DNA of 64,000 nucleotides from Stutzerimonas stutzeri (GCA_019056435.1 CP077641.1:1674001-1738000); one strand, 5' to 3'. Shown: positions 50,392-61,373, numbered from the stretch's first letter. The notes: generated by a model not told the origin, from the sequence alone. Made by a program: numbers and translations.

Positions 50392-52398
50392 TCACAGCAG
50401 CATCGTACGAATATCGGCGAGCAGTTCCGACAGTCGCTTGGTGAAGCGTGCCGCTGCGGCGCCGTTGATGACGCGATGGTCATAAGACAGCGACAGCGGC
50501 AGCATCAGGCGCGGCTGGAACGCCTTGCCATCCCATACCGGCTGCATCGCCGCCTTGGACACACCAAGGATCGCCACCTCCGGCGCGTTGACGATCGGCG
50601 TGAAGCCGGTGCCGCCAATGTGACCAAGGCTGGAGATGGTGAAGCAGGCGCCCTGCATCGCGTCCGGGGACAGCTTCTTGGTGCGTGCCTTCTCGGCCAG
50701 CTCCGCCGCTTCGCCAGCCAGTTGCAGCAGGCTCTTCTGATCCACGTTGCGAATGACCGGCACCATCAGGCCGTCCGGTGTATCCACGGCGAAGCCTAGA
50801 TGCACGTACTTCTTGCGAATCAGCGCCTTGCCGCTCGGCGCGAGCGAGCTGTTGAAGTCCGGCAGCTCCTTGAGCAGATGCGCGCACGCCTTGAGCAGCA
50901 GCGGCAGCACGGTCAGCTTGACGCCGGCCTTCTCTGCCACTGCCTTCTGCGCCACGCGGAAGGCCTCCAGCTCGGTGATGTCGGCTGACTCGAACTGGGT
51001 GACATGGGGCACGTTCAGCCAGCTGCGATGAAGGTTGGCCGCGCCTACCTGCATCAGGCGGGTCATCGGGACTTCCTCGACCTCGCCGAAGCGGCTGAAG
51101 TCGACGGTCGGAATCGGCGGGATGCCGGCACCGCCTGAAGCCCCTTCGGTGGGCGCCTGCTTGGCCTTGTTCATCATGCTCTTGACGTAGGCCTGGACGT
51201 CTTCCTTGAGGATGCGCCCCTTGGGCCCTGTGCCCTGAACATCCGCCAGGTCGACGCCAAACTCACGAGCGGTCATACGTACCGCCGGACCGGCGTGTAC
51301 CTTGCTGCCGGCCTTGCTCGGGCCGCTGACGGCGGGCGCGGGTGTAGCGGCGGCCTTGGCTTCCGGCACGCCTTGCTTGTTCGGCGCCACGGCCTGCTGC
51401 TGCGCAGCCGCTTCCTGCGGTTTGCTCTCGGCCTTTTTCGGCGCCGCGGCACCCTTGACCTTCAAGGTCAGGATCAGATCGCCGGTCTTGGCCTCGTCAC
51501 CGACCTTGATCGACAGTGATTCCACCACGCCCGCCTTGGGCGCAGGAATTTCCATGCTGGCCTTGTCGGACTCAAGGGTAATCAGCGACTGATCTGCCTC
51601 GACGCTGTCGCCAGCCTTGACCATCACTTCGATGACGTTGGCGCTGCCGCTGGAGCCGATATCCGGAATGCGGACCTCTTCCACGGATTCGCCGCCGGCT
51701 TCGCTGGGCGCCTCGGTGGCCTGTTCGCTGAGTTTCTCCTTCGGTGCGCTCGCCGCTTCGCTTGCCGGTGCCTTGCTGGCGGCCGGCTTGGCGGGGGCTG
51801 CGCCCTTGAGGATGAGGATCAGGTCGCCAGTGCCGACTTCGTCACCGACCTTGACCGAAATGCTTTCGACCATGCCAGCGGCCGGCGAGGGGATCTCCAT
51901 GCTGGCCTTGTCCGACTCGAGCGTGATCAGTGCCTGCTCGGCGGCGATGGTGTCGCCGGGCTTCACTGATATCTCGATCACGCTGGCCTTGCCGGACGAG
52001 CCGATGTCCGGAACCTTGATCTCTTGCGATTCGCCTTCGCCCGCCGAGGCGGACGGATTGTCATCACCTGGGGGCGTAGGCGCTTCGGTTTCGTCAGCCG
52101 GGCCGCCACTGCTGGCAGCGGCCGGTTCGGCTGCGGCTTGCGCTGGCGCCTCGTTGTCCGCGCCTTCTTCGCTTTCCAGCTCGAGTAGCTCGTCGCCTTC
52201 CTTCAGCCGGTCGCCCAGCTTGACCTTCAGGCTCTTCACCACCCCGGCCTTCGGCGCGGGGATTTCCATGCTGGCCTTGTCGGACTCGAGCGTCAGGATG
52301 CTCTGGTCGGCTTCGATACGATCACCAACCTTGACGAACAACTCGATTACTTCACCCTCACCGCTGCCGATGTCGGGTACGCGTATGGTTTCACTCAC
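50392..52398 (-). CDS. aceF: Pyruvate dehydrogenase E2, dihydrolipoyl acetyltransferase AceF
   Basis: Core of the pyruvate dehydrogenase complex. About 668 residues with three lipoyl domains (each with the lipoyl-lysine motif DKASMEIP) joined by Ala/Pro/Glu linkers, then an E3/E1-binding domain (HAGPAVRMTAREFGVDLADV, TGPKGRILKEDVQAYV), then the catalytic core (VPMTRLMQVGAANLHRSWLN; FTISSLGHIGGTGFTPIVNA) with the active-site LSLSYDHRVINGA. The start is GTG with AGGAG 9 bases upstream, at V/MSETIRVPDIGSGEG; seven more codons upstream overlap the ribosome site. 27 bases after aceE, same operon. Three lipoyl domains is the E. coli-like number; as I recall PAO1 has fewer. Confidence 0.95.
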   Translation of the reverse strand: MSETIRVPDIGSGEGEVIELFVKVGDRIEADQSILTLESDKASMEIPAPKAGVVKSLKVKLGDRLKEGDELLELESEEGADNEAPAQAAAEPAAASSGGPADETEAPTPPGDDNPSASAGEGESQEIKVPDIGSSGKASVIEISVKPGDTIAAEQALITLESDKASMEIPSPAAGMVESISVKVGDEVGTGDLILILKGAAPAKPAASKAPASEAASAPKEKLSEQATEAPSEAGGESVEEVRIPDIGSSGSANVIEVMVKAGDSVEADQSLITLESDKASMEIPAPKAGVVESLSIKVGDEAKTGDLILTLKVKGAAAPKKAESKPQEAAAQQQAVAPNKQGVPEAKAAATPAPAVSGPSKAGSKVHAGPAVRMTAREFGVDLADVQGTGPKGRILKEDVQAYVKSMMNKAKQAPTEGASGGAGIPPIPTVDFSRFGEVEEVPMTRLMQVGAANLHRSWLNVPHVTQFESADITELEAFRVAQKAVAEKAGVKLTVLPLLLKACAHLLKELPDFNSSLAPSGKALIRKKYVHLGFAVDTPDGLMVPVIRNVDQKSLLQLAGEAAELAEKARTKKLSPDAMQGACFTISSLGHIGGTGFTPIVNAPEVAILGVSKAAMQPVWDGKAFQPRLMLPLSLSYDHRVINGAAAARFTKRLSELLADIRTMLL

Positions 52399-52425
52399 GT
52401 TAGGTTCTCCTGTGCGCACGCAGCA

Positions 52426-55070
52426 TCAGCAATCCAGGGGATTGCGCTTCTCGGGGTCGATACCGAACTCGGTGATGGCATCGGCCACGACCTTGCGTTC
52501 GATGGCGCCGCGATCGGCCAGTGCTTGCAGCGCCGCAACGGCGACCCAGCGACGGTCGACTTCGAAGAAATCGCGCAGCTTGGCGCGCGAGTCGCTACGA
52601 CCGAAGCCGTCGGTGCCCAGCACCTGGTATTCGCGGGACGGGACCCACTGGCGGATCTGGTCGGCGAACAGCTTCATGTAGTCCGTGGAGGCCACGACCG
52701 GGCCTTCGCGGCCTTCCAGGCACTGCTCGACGTAGCTCTTGCGTGGCTCCTCGGTCGGGTGCAGGCGGTTCCAGCGATCCACTGCCAGGCCGTCACGGCG
52801 CAGCTCGTTGAAGCTGGTCACGCTCCAGACATCGGCGCCGACGCCCATCTTGGCGAGGATGTCCACCGCGGCGCGCACTTCACGCAGGATGGTGCCCGAG
52901 CCCAGCAACTGCACGCGGTGCTTGAAGTCGCCCTTGGCTTCTTCGAGCAGGTACATGCCCTTGATGATGCCGTCCTCGACACCCTGCGGCATGGCCGGCT
53001 GCTGGTAGTTCTCGTTCATCACGGTGATGTAGTAGTAGACGCTCTTCTGCTGCTCCATCATTTCGTGCATGCCGTGATGCATGATCACCGCCAGCTCGTA
53101 GCCGTAGGTGGGGTCATAGCTGCGGCAGTTGGGGATGGTGCTGGCGAGGATATGGCTGTGACCGTCCTCGTGCTGCAGGCCTTCGCCATTGAGCGTGGTG
53201 CGCCCGGAGGTGCCACCCAAGAGGAAGCCACGGGTCTGTGCATCGCCGGCGGCCCAGGCCAGGTCGCCGATGCGCTGGAAGCCGAACATCGAATAGAAGA
53301 TGTAGACCGGCAGCATCGGCTGGTTGTAGTTGCTGTAGGCGGTACCGGCGGCGATGAACGAGGAGAACGCGCCCGCCTCGTTGAGGCCTTCCTGGAGGAT
53401 CTGGCCGTCCCGCTCTTCGCGGTAGTACATCACCTGGTCGCGGTCGACCGGCTCGTACAGCTGCCCCACCGGCGAGTAGATGCCCAGCTGGCGGAACATG
53501 CCTTCCATACCGAAGGTGCGTGCTTCGTCGGCGAGGATCGGTACGATGCGCTTGCCCAGATCCTTGTCTTTGACGAGTTGCGAGAGGATCCGGCCGAACG
53601 CCATGGTGGTGGAGATTTCCCGGTCGCCGGAGCCGTCGAGCACGGCTTTGAGGGTTTCCAGCGGCGGTGTGGGAATGCTGAAGCTCTTCGGACGGCGCTG
53701 TGGCAGCGATCCGCCGAGCTTTTCGCGGCACTTGCGCAGGTATTTCATCTCCGCGCTGTCTTCGGCCGGGCGGTAGAACGGCAGCTCTTCGAGCTGCGAA
53801 TCGTTGACCGGGATGTCGAAGCGATCGCGGAATTTCTTCAGGCTGTCGATATCGACTTTCTTGGTGTTGTGGGCGATGTTCTTAGCCTCACCGGCACCGG
53901 TGCCGTAGCCCTTGATGGTCTTGGCCAGGATGACGGTTGGCTGACCCTTGTGGTTGACCGCCTGGTGATAGGCCGCATAGACCTTGTAGGGGTCATGGCC
54001 GCCACGGTTGAGCTTCCAGACCTCTTCGTCGGACATCTTCTCGACGCGCTTGAGCAGCTCCGGATCGGCCCCGAAGAAGTGCTTGCGAACGTAGGCGCCG
54101 TCTTTGGCCTTGTAGTTCTGGTATTCGCCGTCGATCGCCTCGTCCATTCGGCGCTGCATGCGGCCGTCTTCGTCCATGGCGAACAGCGGGTCCCACATGC
54201 GACCCCAGATGACCTTGTTGACGTTCCAGTTGGCGCCTTTGAACACGCCTTCCAGTTCCTGGATGATCTTGCTGTTGCCGCGCACCGGGCCGTCCAGACG
54301 CTGCAGGTTGCAGTTGATGACGAACACCAGGTTGTCGAGGTTCTCGCGGCCGGCCAGGGAGATGGCGCCGAGGGTTTCCGGCTCGTCGCACTCGCCGTCG
54401 CCGATGAAGCACCAGACGCGCTGCTTGCCGGCCGGGATGAAGCCGCGGTTCTCCAGGTACTTCATGAAGCGTGCCTGGTAGATGGCGGTGATCGGGCCCA
54501 GGCCCATGGAAACGGTCGGGAACTGCCAGAAGTCGGGCATCAGGTGCGGGTGCGGGTAGCTCGAAAGACCCTTGCCATCGACTTCCTGGCGGAAGTTGAG
54601 CATCTGCTCTTCGGTCAGGCGGCCTTCGAGGAAAGCGCGGGCGTAGATGCCCGGCGATGCGTGGCCCTGGTAGTAGATCAGGTCGCCGCCATGTTCTTCG
54701 GTCGGCGCCTGGAAGAAGTAGTTGAAACCGATGTCGTAGAGCGTCGCGCTGGAGGCGAAGGTGGAGATGTGGCCACCCAGGTCCGGGTCCTTCAGGTTGG
54801 CGCGCATCACCATCGCCAGTGCGTTCCAGCGAACCAGGGAGCGAATGCGACGCTCCATGAACAGGTCGCCGGGCATCTTGGCTTCGCGAGTGACGGGAAT
54901 GGTGTTGCGGTACGGTGTGGTGATGCCGTACGGCAGCGGTGTGCCACTGCGGGTGGCCAGCTCCCCATCCGGGTCAGCAGATAGTGGGCGCGGTCTTCAC
55001 CTTCGCGGTCGAGAACGGACTCGAGGGCGTCCAGCCATTCCTGGGTTTCGACGGGATCGAGATCTTGCAT
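52426..55070 (-). CDS. aceE: Pyruvate dehydrogenase E1 component AceE (apparent frameshift)
   Basis: Thiamine-diphosphate homodimeric E1, 881 residues when one G is restored in GGGG at 54963-54966. N-terminus MQDLDPVETQEWLDALESVL and HYLLTRMG, break, then ELATRSGTPLPYGITTPYRN and PGDLFMERRIRSLVRWNALA. ThDP-binding FIGDGECDEPETLGAISLAG to NCNLQRLDGP; active-site DGHSHILASTIPNCRSYDPT; activator loop GTGAGEAKNIAHNTKKVD. The gene is nearly indispensable in aerobic growth, so the break within the first 40 codons is almost certainly a sequencing artefact. Divergent from glnE across a region with two palindromic operators. Confidence 0.95.
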
Positions 55071-55183
55071 GGCTTGCTCCAGGGCGGAAAGGCTTCCAGA
55101 ATCGGTTGCCTGACTTCGCTGCCGGCTTTTTGGGCCGGTGCGTATATGTTCTTGGATGTAATGCCGGGGGTAGAGCCGGGCCC

Positions 55184-55249
55184 TGTAGTTTTACTACAAA
55201 ACCGCGTTCGATTCAGCCCCCTGTAACAATCATTCGTAGTAAAACTACA
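55184..55249. promoter_or_regulatory. Twin palindromic operators between aceE and glnE (HexR-like)
   Basis: TGTAGTTTTACTACA (55184-55198, perfect at the arms) and CGTAGTAAAACTACA (55235-55249, one mismatch). Centres are 51 bases apart, close to five helical turns, so two dimers would face the same side. The motif resembles the TGTART-AYTACA site class of HexR, an RpiR-family regulator responding to KDPG; whether HexR binds here is inferred. The remaining 55071-55346 shows no gene. Confidence 0.65.
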
Positions 55250-55346
55250 CGCACAGCGAGTCGGCCGGGCCGGCTGGCGCTGGCTCCAGGGGCTCTGTAC
55301 CGGTGCCGACGCTGTCTTGTAGCCAACCTTTGCGCTAAGGAATCCT

Positions 55347-58292
55347 ATGAGTCTGCCATCGCTGGTTGCGCTGCCTTCCTCGCTCCTCTCTTTGGTCAGT
55401 CGTGCCGAGGAGACGTTCCTCGATGCACTGCGCGACTCATCGGCGCAGGCCGTGGAGGCGTTCATTGCCTGGCCTGTGTCACGGCGCGACATCTTCGGTC
55501 GGGTGTGTGCGGCCAGTGACTTCGTCAGCGAACAGGTTAGCCGAGATCCCGCGATGTTGCTGAGCCTGGCATCGGCCGGGTTGCTGGAGCGGAAGCTGAA
55601 AGACGGCGAAATGCGCGCATCGCTCGCCGAAGCCCTGGCCGACTGCGCTGACGAGGACGACTTGGCGCGGCGGTTGCGGCGTTTTCGCACACGTCAGCAA
55701 GTGCGCATCGTCTGGCGCGATCTGAGCCGTCAGGCGGATCTGGCCGAGACCTGCGGCGATTTGTCCGACCTGGCCGATGCCTGTATCGATCTGGCCTATG
55801 GCTGGTTGTACGAGCGCCATTGCACTCAGTTCGGCGTCCCGACCGGGCGGCGCAGTGGCGAGCCGCAGCACATGGTCATCCTGGGCATGGGCAAGCTGGG
55901 TGCGCGCGAGTTGAACCTGTCATCGGATATCGACCTGATCTTTGGCTACCCGGAGGGGGGCGAGACGGTGGGCGCTCGACGGGCGCTGGACAATCAGGAG
56001 TTCTTTATTCGCCTGGGCCAGCGGCTGATCAAGGCGCTCGATGCGCCCACGGTCGACGGGTTTGTGTTTCGAGTCGACATGCGTCTGCGTCCGTACGGAT
56101 CGTCCGGCTCGCTGGTGCTCAGCTTCAACGCGTTGGAGCAGTACTACCAGGACCAGGGGCGGGACTGGGAACGCTACGCCATGATCAAGGCTCGTGTGGT
56201 GGCGGGTGACCAGGCGGCAGGCAAGGAGCTGCTGGAGATGCTGCGCCCCTTCGTCTATCGGCGCTATCTCGACTTCTCCGCAATCGATGCGCTGCGCACC
56301 ATGAAGCAGTTGATCCAGCAAGAGGTCCGGCGCAAGGGGATGGCTGCCAATATCAAGCTGGGTTCCGGTGGTATCCGTGAGGTGGAGTTCATCGCCCAGG
56401 CCTTCCAGCTCATTCACGGAGGCCGCGATCTGAGTCTGCAGCAGCGACCGCTGCTGAAGGTGCTGGCGACCCTTGCCGGTCAGGGCTACCTTCCAGCGCC
56501 AGCCGTGGACGAATTGCGCGAGGCATACGAATTTCTGCGTTACACCGAGCATGCGCTGCAGGCCATAGATGACCGACAGACCCAGATGCTGCCGGAGAAC
56601 CAGACGGACTGTGACCGGGTCGCCTTCATCATGGGCTTCGACGACTGGGCGAGCTTTCACAAGCAGCTCCTGCACTGGCGCGAGCGCGTCGATTGGCATT
56701 TCCATCAGGTCATCGCCGACCCCGACGAGGACGAGGGCAGCGAAGGCGAGACGCTGGTTGGCGGCGAGTGGCTGCCGCTCTGGGAACAGGACTGGGACGA
56801 GGAGCATGCCTGTCGCCAGCTGGCCGATGCCGGTTTTCGTGATGCCCAGGCGGCCTGCCAGCGGCTCGCCGCACTGCGCAGCGGCAGCCAGGTGCGCACC
56901 ATGCAGCGCCTGGGGCGCGAGCGGCTGGATGCCTTCATTCCGCGTCTGTTGGCGCAGGCCGTGGAGCAGGACGACCCGGATCTGGTTCTCGAGCGTGTTT
57001 TGCCGCTGGTCGAGGCCGTGGCGCGGCGCTCGGCCTATCTCGTGCTGCTGACGGAAAACCCGGGTGCCTTGCAGCGGTTGCTCGAGCTCTGCGCGGGCAG
57101 CCCTTGGATCGCCGAACAGATCACGCGCTTCCCGCTCCTGCTGGATGAATTGCTCAACGCCGGGCGGCTGTTCAGCCCGCCCCAGGCGCCGGAGCTGGCT
57201 GCCGAATTGCGTGAGCGCCTTGCGCGCATTCCAGAAGACGATCTGGAACAACAGATGGAGGCGCTGCGCCACTTCAAGCTGGCGCATCGGCTGCGCGTCG
57301 CCGCTTCGGAAATCGCCGGTACGCTGCCGTTGATGAAGGTCAGCGACTACCTGACCTGGCTGGCCGAGGCCATTCTCGAGCAAGTCCTGCAGCTCGCCTG
57401 GCGCCATACCGTGGCGCGGCATGGGCAGCCGCGGCGCGTCGACGGCAGCCTCTGCGACCCGGCGTTCATCATTCTCGGCTATGGCAAGGTCGGGGGCATC
57501 GAGCTTGGGCACGGGTCGGACCTGGACCTGGTGTTCATCCACGACGGTGATCCCAACGCCGAGACCGACGGCGCCAAGCCCATCGATGGCGCGCAGTTCT
57601 TTACCCGCCTGGGCCAGCGGATCATCCATCTGCTGACCACTCAGACCACCTCTGGCCAACTGTACGAAGTGGACATGCGCCTGCGACCGTCGGGCGCGTC
57701 GGGGTTGCTGGTCAGTTCGCTGAGTGCTTTCGACCGCTATCAGAGCCAGGACGCCTGGACCTGGGAACATCAGGCGCTGGTCCGCGCACGGGTGCTGGTC
57801 GGTTGTCGGCAATTGGCAGCGGACTTCGAAAAGGTCCGCGCCTCGGTGCTTGGTCGCCAGCGTGATCTCGACCAGTTGCGTCGCGAGGTGAGCGAGATGC
57901 GAGCGAAGATGCGCGACAATCTCGGAACGCGAGCGACCCAGGCCGGCACCGCCGAAAACGCCTTCCTGCCCGAGGGCGAGTTCAACCTCAAGCAGGATGC
58001 CGGTGGTATCGTGGATATCGAATTTATGGTGCAATACGCGGCTTTGGCGTGGTCGCACCAGCATCCGCAACTGCTGCGCTATACCGATAACATCCGCATT
58101 CTCGACGGGTTGGAGCAGGCCGGGTTGATGACCGGCGATGAGGTGCGGCTGCTGCAGGATGCCTACAAGGCATACCGCGCCGCGGCCCACCGGCAATCAC
58201 TGCAGAAACTGCCTGGCTTGGTGAGTGGGGATCAATTTCACGACGAGCGCCGCGCGGTGATGCGCATCTGGCGTGAGCTGGGACTCAGCTGA
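55347..58292 (+). CDS. glnE: Bifunctional glutamine synthetase adenylyltransferase/deadenylase GlnE
   Basis: Controls glutamine synthetase by adding or removing AMP under PII control. 981 residues, intact. Two nucleotidyltransferase domains: N-terminal deadenylase with HMVILGMGKLGARELNLSSD IDLIF, and C-terminal adenylylase with IILGYGKVGGIELGHGSDLD LVF; each is followed by a GlnD PII-uridylyltransferase-like domain (GSGGIREVEFIAQAFQLIHG; DAGGIVDIEFMVQYAALAWS). ATG with AAGGA upstream. Followed by ilvE after 43 bases. Confidence 0.97.
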   Translation: MSLPSLVALPSSLLSLVSRAEETFLDALRDSSAQAVEAFIAWPVSRRDIFGRVCAASDFVSEQVSRDPAMLLSLASAGLLERKLKDGEMRASLAEALADCADEDDLARRLRRFRTRQQVRIVWRDLSRQADLAETCGDLSDLADACIDLAYGWLYERHCTQFGVPTGRRSGEPQHMVILGMGKLGARELNLSSDIDLIFGYPEGGETVGARRALDNQEFFIRLGQRLIKALDAPTVDGFVFRVDMRLRPYGSSGSLVLSFNALEQYYQDQGRDWERYAMIKARVVAGDQAAGKELLEMLRPFVYRRYLDFSAIDALRTMKQLIQQEVRRKGMAANIKLGSGGIREVEFIAQAFQLIHGGRDLSLQQRPLLKVLATLAGQGYLPAPAVDELREAYEFLRYTEHALQAIDDRQTQMLPENQTDCDRVAFIMGFDDWASFHKQLLHWRERVDWHFHQVIADPDEDEGSEGETLVGGEWLPLWEQDWDEEHACRQLADAGFRDAQAACQRLAALRSGSQVRTMQRLGRERLDAFIPRLLAQAVEQDDPDLVLERVLPLVEAVARRSAYLVLLTENPGALQRLLELCAGSPWIAEQITRFPLLLDELLNAGRLFSPPQAPELAAELRERLARIPEDDLEQQMEALRHFKLAHRLRVAASEIAGTLPLMKVSDYLTWLAEAILEQVLQLAWRHTVARHGQPRRVDGSLCDPAFIILGYGKVGGIELGHGSDLDLVFIHDGDPNAETDGAKPIDGAQFFTRLGQRIIHLLTTQTTSGQLYEVDMRLRPSGASGLLVSSLSAFDRYQSQDAWTWEHQALVRARVLVGCRQLAADFEKVRASVLGRQRDLDQLRREVSEMRAKMRDNLGTRATQAGTAENAFLPEGEFNLKQDAGGIVDIEFMVQYAALAWSHQHPQLLRYTDNIRILDGLEQAGLMTGDEVRLLQDAYKAYRAAAHRQSLQKLPGLVSGDQFHDERRAVMRIWRELGLS

Positions 58293-58335
58293 CTCGTCTG
58301 CAAACAGCATTTATCGAATTCCGAGGTGGCAACTA

Positions 58336-59258
58336 ATGTCGATGGCCGATCGTGATGGCGTGATCTGGTATGACGGTGAGCTGGTTCAGTGGCGCGACGC
58401 GACCACCCATGTGCTGACTCACACCCTGCACTACGGCATGGGGGTTTTCGAGGGCGTGCGTGCCTACGACACGCCGGCCGGCACCGCGATCTTCCGCCTG
58501 CAGGCGCACACCGATCGCCTGTTCGATTCGGCACACATCATGAACATGCGGATGCCGTATTCGAAGGAAGAGATCAACGAGGCGACCCGCGCCGCCGTTC
58601 GCGAAAACAACCTGGAAAGCGCCTACATTCGCCCGATGGTCTTCTACGGAAGCGAAGGCATGGGGCTGCGTGCCTCCGGACTGAAGGTGCATGTGATCGT
58701 CGCGGCCTGGCACTGGGGCGCCTACATGGGCGACGAGGCGCTCGAGATGGGCATCAAGGTACGCACCAGCTCCTTTACTCGACACCATGTCAACATCAGC
58801 ATGACCCGCGCCAAGTCCAACGGCGCCTACATCAACTCCATGCTGGCCCTGCAGGAAGCCATTTCCGGCGGCGCCGACGAAGCGCTGATGCTGGATCCCG
58901 AAGGTTATGTGGCCGAGGGGTCCGGGAAAACATCTTCATCATCAAGGATGGCGTGATCTACACCCCGGAGGTTACCGCCTGCCTCAATGGCATCACCCGC
59001 GCCACGGTACTGACCCTGGCCGATGAGCTGGGCATCAAGGTGGTGGAAAAACGCATCACCCGCGATGAGGTCTATATCGCCGACGAGGCCTTCTTTACCG
59101 GCACCGCCGCGGAAGTCACCCCGATTCGCGAGGTCGATGGCCGCAGTATCGGCATTGGTCGCCGTGGCCCGGTGACCGAGCGTGTCCAGAAGGCCTATTT
59201 CGATCTCGTGACCGGCAAGACCGACGCGCATGGCGAATGGCGGACGCTGGTCAAGTAA
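58336..59258 (+). CDS. ilvE: Branched-chain amino acid aminotransferase IlvE (apparent frameshift)
   Basis: PLP transaminase for Val, Leu and Ile, 307 residues with one G restored in GGG at 58924-58926 (AEGSG then ENIFIIKDG). First part: DGVIWYDGELVQWRDATTHV, LHYGMGVFEGVRAYDTPAGT, SAYIRPMVFYGSEGMGL, and TRAKSNGAYINSMLALQEAI with the PLP lysine in KSNGAY. The second frame has VIYTPEVTACLNGITRATVL, DEVYIADEAFFTGTAAEVTP and IGIGRRGPVTERVQKAYFDL. ATG with GAGGTGG upstream, or a second ATG two codons on. The essential nature of the enzyme in minimal medium argues for a base-calling error. Confidence 0.94.
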
Positions 59259-59339
59259 GCCGCAAGCTGGAAGTCGGAAGCCGGACGTGAAGACCACTCC
59301 GGCACTTGCTTCCAGCTTCATGCTCATGGCTTTCAGCTT
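59258..59339. repeat. Intergenic inverted repeat, same family as 32556-32630
   Basis: AAGCTGGAAG (59264-59273) pairs with CTTCCAGCTT (59309-59318); flanking GGAAGCCGG and GGCTTTCAGC words also occur, the latter in reverse complement, in the bioB-bioF element. It fills the whole ilvE-waaF gap, and the waaF ribosome site lies within its right end. Confidence 0.6.
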
Positions 59340-60372
59340 ATGAATATTCTGATCGTAGGTCCCAGCTGGGTCGGCGACATGGTGATGGCGCAGACATTGT
59401 TCGTCTGCTTGAAACAGCGCCATCCCGACTGCCAGATCGACGTGCTCGCGCCCGAATGGAGTCGGCCTATTCTCGAACGCATGCCCGAGGTCCGGCAGGC
59501 GTTGAGCTTTCCCGTCGGGCATGGCGTGCTCGACATGGCGACACGGCGCAACGTTGCGCAGAGCCTGAGAGGGCGATACGAGCAGGCGATCCTGCTGCCC
59601 AACTCGCTGAAGTCGGCGCTGGTACGTTTTTCGCCGGCATCCCCAAGCGTACCGGGTGGCGTGGCGAGATGCGCTTCGGCCTGCTCAACGACATTCGCAG
59701 GCTGGACAAGCAGCGCTACCCCTTGATGATCGAACGATTCATGGCGCTGGCCTACGAGCCGGGCGCCGAGTTGCCAAAACCCTATCCCAAACCTTCGCTG
59801 AGCATCGTCGAGCAGAGCCGCGATGCGGCCCTGGCGCGCTTCGGCCTGAGTCTGGATCGGCCGGTGCTGGCGCTGTGTCCGGGCGCTGAATTCGGCGAAT
59901 CCAAACGCTGGCCGGCGGAGTACTTCGCCAAGGTCGCCGAAGCGAGGGTTCGCGAAGGGTGGCAGGTCTGGCTGTTCGGCTCGAAGAATGACCATGCCGT
60001 GGGCGAGGAGATCCTCCAGGGTCTGATCCCGGGCTTGCGGGAGGAAGCATTGAACTTGGCCGGCGAAACCAGCCTGGCCGAAGCCATCGACCTGCTGTCG
60101 TGCGCCGATGCGGTGGTTTCCAACGATTCCGGGCTCATGCACGTGGCCGCCGCGCTGGGGCGACCCCTGGTTTCCGTCTACGGTTCGACCTCACCGGCAT
60201 TCACCCCGCCGCTGTCCGACCAGGTCGAGATCGTGCGTCTGGGGCTCGATTGCAGCCCTGTTTCGAACGCACCTGCCGTTTTGGTCACAACAACTGCATG
60301 CGCGACCTCAAGCCCCGTGCAGTCATCGAGGCGCTGGAGCGCCCGGCGCCGCAGCCGGTCGAGGTACGCTGA
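59340..60372 (+). CDS. waaF: ADP-heptose:LPS heptosyltransferase II WaaF (two apparent frameshifts)
   Basis: Adds the second heptose to the LPS inner core; GT9, cytoplasmic face of the inner membrane. About 345 residues after restoring one C at 59625 (SALV then PFFAGIPKRTGWRGEMRFGL) and one C in CCC at 60256-60258 (LDCSP then CFERTCRFGHNNCMRDLKPR). Landmarks: MNILIVGPSWVGDMVMAQTL, LCPGAEFGESKRWPAEYFAK, and VVSNDSGLMHVAAALGRPLV. Ends PAPQPVEVR, stop followed directly by the waaC start. First gene of the core-LPS operon. Confidence 0.94.
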
Positions 60373-61373
60373 GTGAGGGTGCTGTTGGTCAAGACCTCTT
60401 CGCTGGGCGATGTGGTCCACACCCTTCCGGCGCTGACCGATGCCGCGCGCGCGCTACCGGGCATCCAGTTCGATTGGGTGGTAGAGGAGGGGTTCGCCGA
60501 GATCCCGGCCTGGCACCCAGCCGTGGCCCAGGTCATACCGGTCGCGATTCGCCGTTGGCGCCAGCATCCGCTACGGGCGCTGCGTTCCGGCGAATGGCAG
60601 CGTTTCAAGGCGCGCTTGCGAGAGACCCGCTACGATCTCGTGATCGACGCACAGGGGTTGCTCAAGAGCGCCTGGTTGACCCGATATGCCCCGGCTCCGG
60701 TGGCCGGTTTGGATCGCGATTCCGCCCGTGAACCGTTGGCCGCGCGCTTTTACGATCGACGCTATAGCGTCGGGCGCGAACAGCATGCGTTGGAGCGGGT
60801 ACGGCAGTTGTTCGCCCAGGCACTGGGATATCCGGCCGCCGACACGGTGGCCGACTATGGGCTGGATCGTAGCCAGTTGGCTGCGCCCAGCGACCAGCCC
60901 TATCTGCTGTTCCTGCATGGCACCACCTGGCCAAGCAAGCACTGGCCCGAGCGTTACTGGCGTGAACTGGCCGAGCGAATGAGCGAGTTCGGCTGGGCGA
61001 TCCGACTGCCTTGGGGAAATGCCGACGAAAAGGCCAGAGCCGAGCGAATCGCTGCCGGGCTGCCGAGCGTCTCCGTACTGCCTCGTCTCAACCTGGGCGG
61101 CATCGCCAAGGTCGTGGCCGGTGCGCGAGCCTGCGTCGCGGTGGACACTGGCCTTGGGCATCTCGCCGCCGCGCTGGACGTGCCGAGCATTTCGCTCTAT
61201 GGCCCGACCTTGCCGGGCCGCGTCGGCGCCTATGGGCGCTCCCAGGTGCACCTGTGCGCACCGGGCCGAACGCCGGCAAGGGTGATCGACACAAACCCTG
61301 CTTCGACGAGCTTCCCCCGGAGCGCGTCGCCAGCGAACTCAAGGCCCTGTTGCGGTCGTCGGAGACAACCTGA
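60373..61373 (+). CDS. waaC: Heptosyltransferase I WaaC (apparent frameshift)
   Basis: Adds the first heptose to Kdo2-lipid A. 333 residues with one base restored near 61268 (CAPGR then NAGKGDRHKPCFDELPPERV). The start is GTG immediately after the waaF stop (TGAGTG): MRVLLVKTSSLGDVVHTLPA, then FDWVVEEGFAEIPAWHPAVA, VIDAQGLLKSAWLTRYAPAP, LLFLHGTTWPSKHWPERYWR, CVAVDTGLGHLAAALDVPSI and SLYGPT. The stop overlaps the waaG start (TGATG). Confidence 0.94.
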
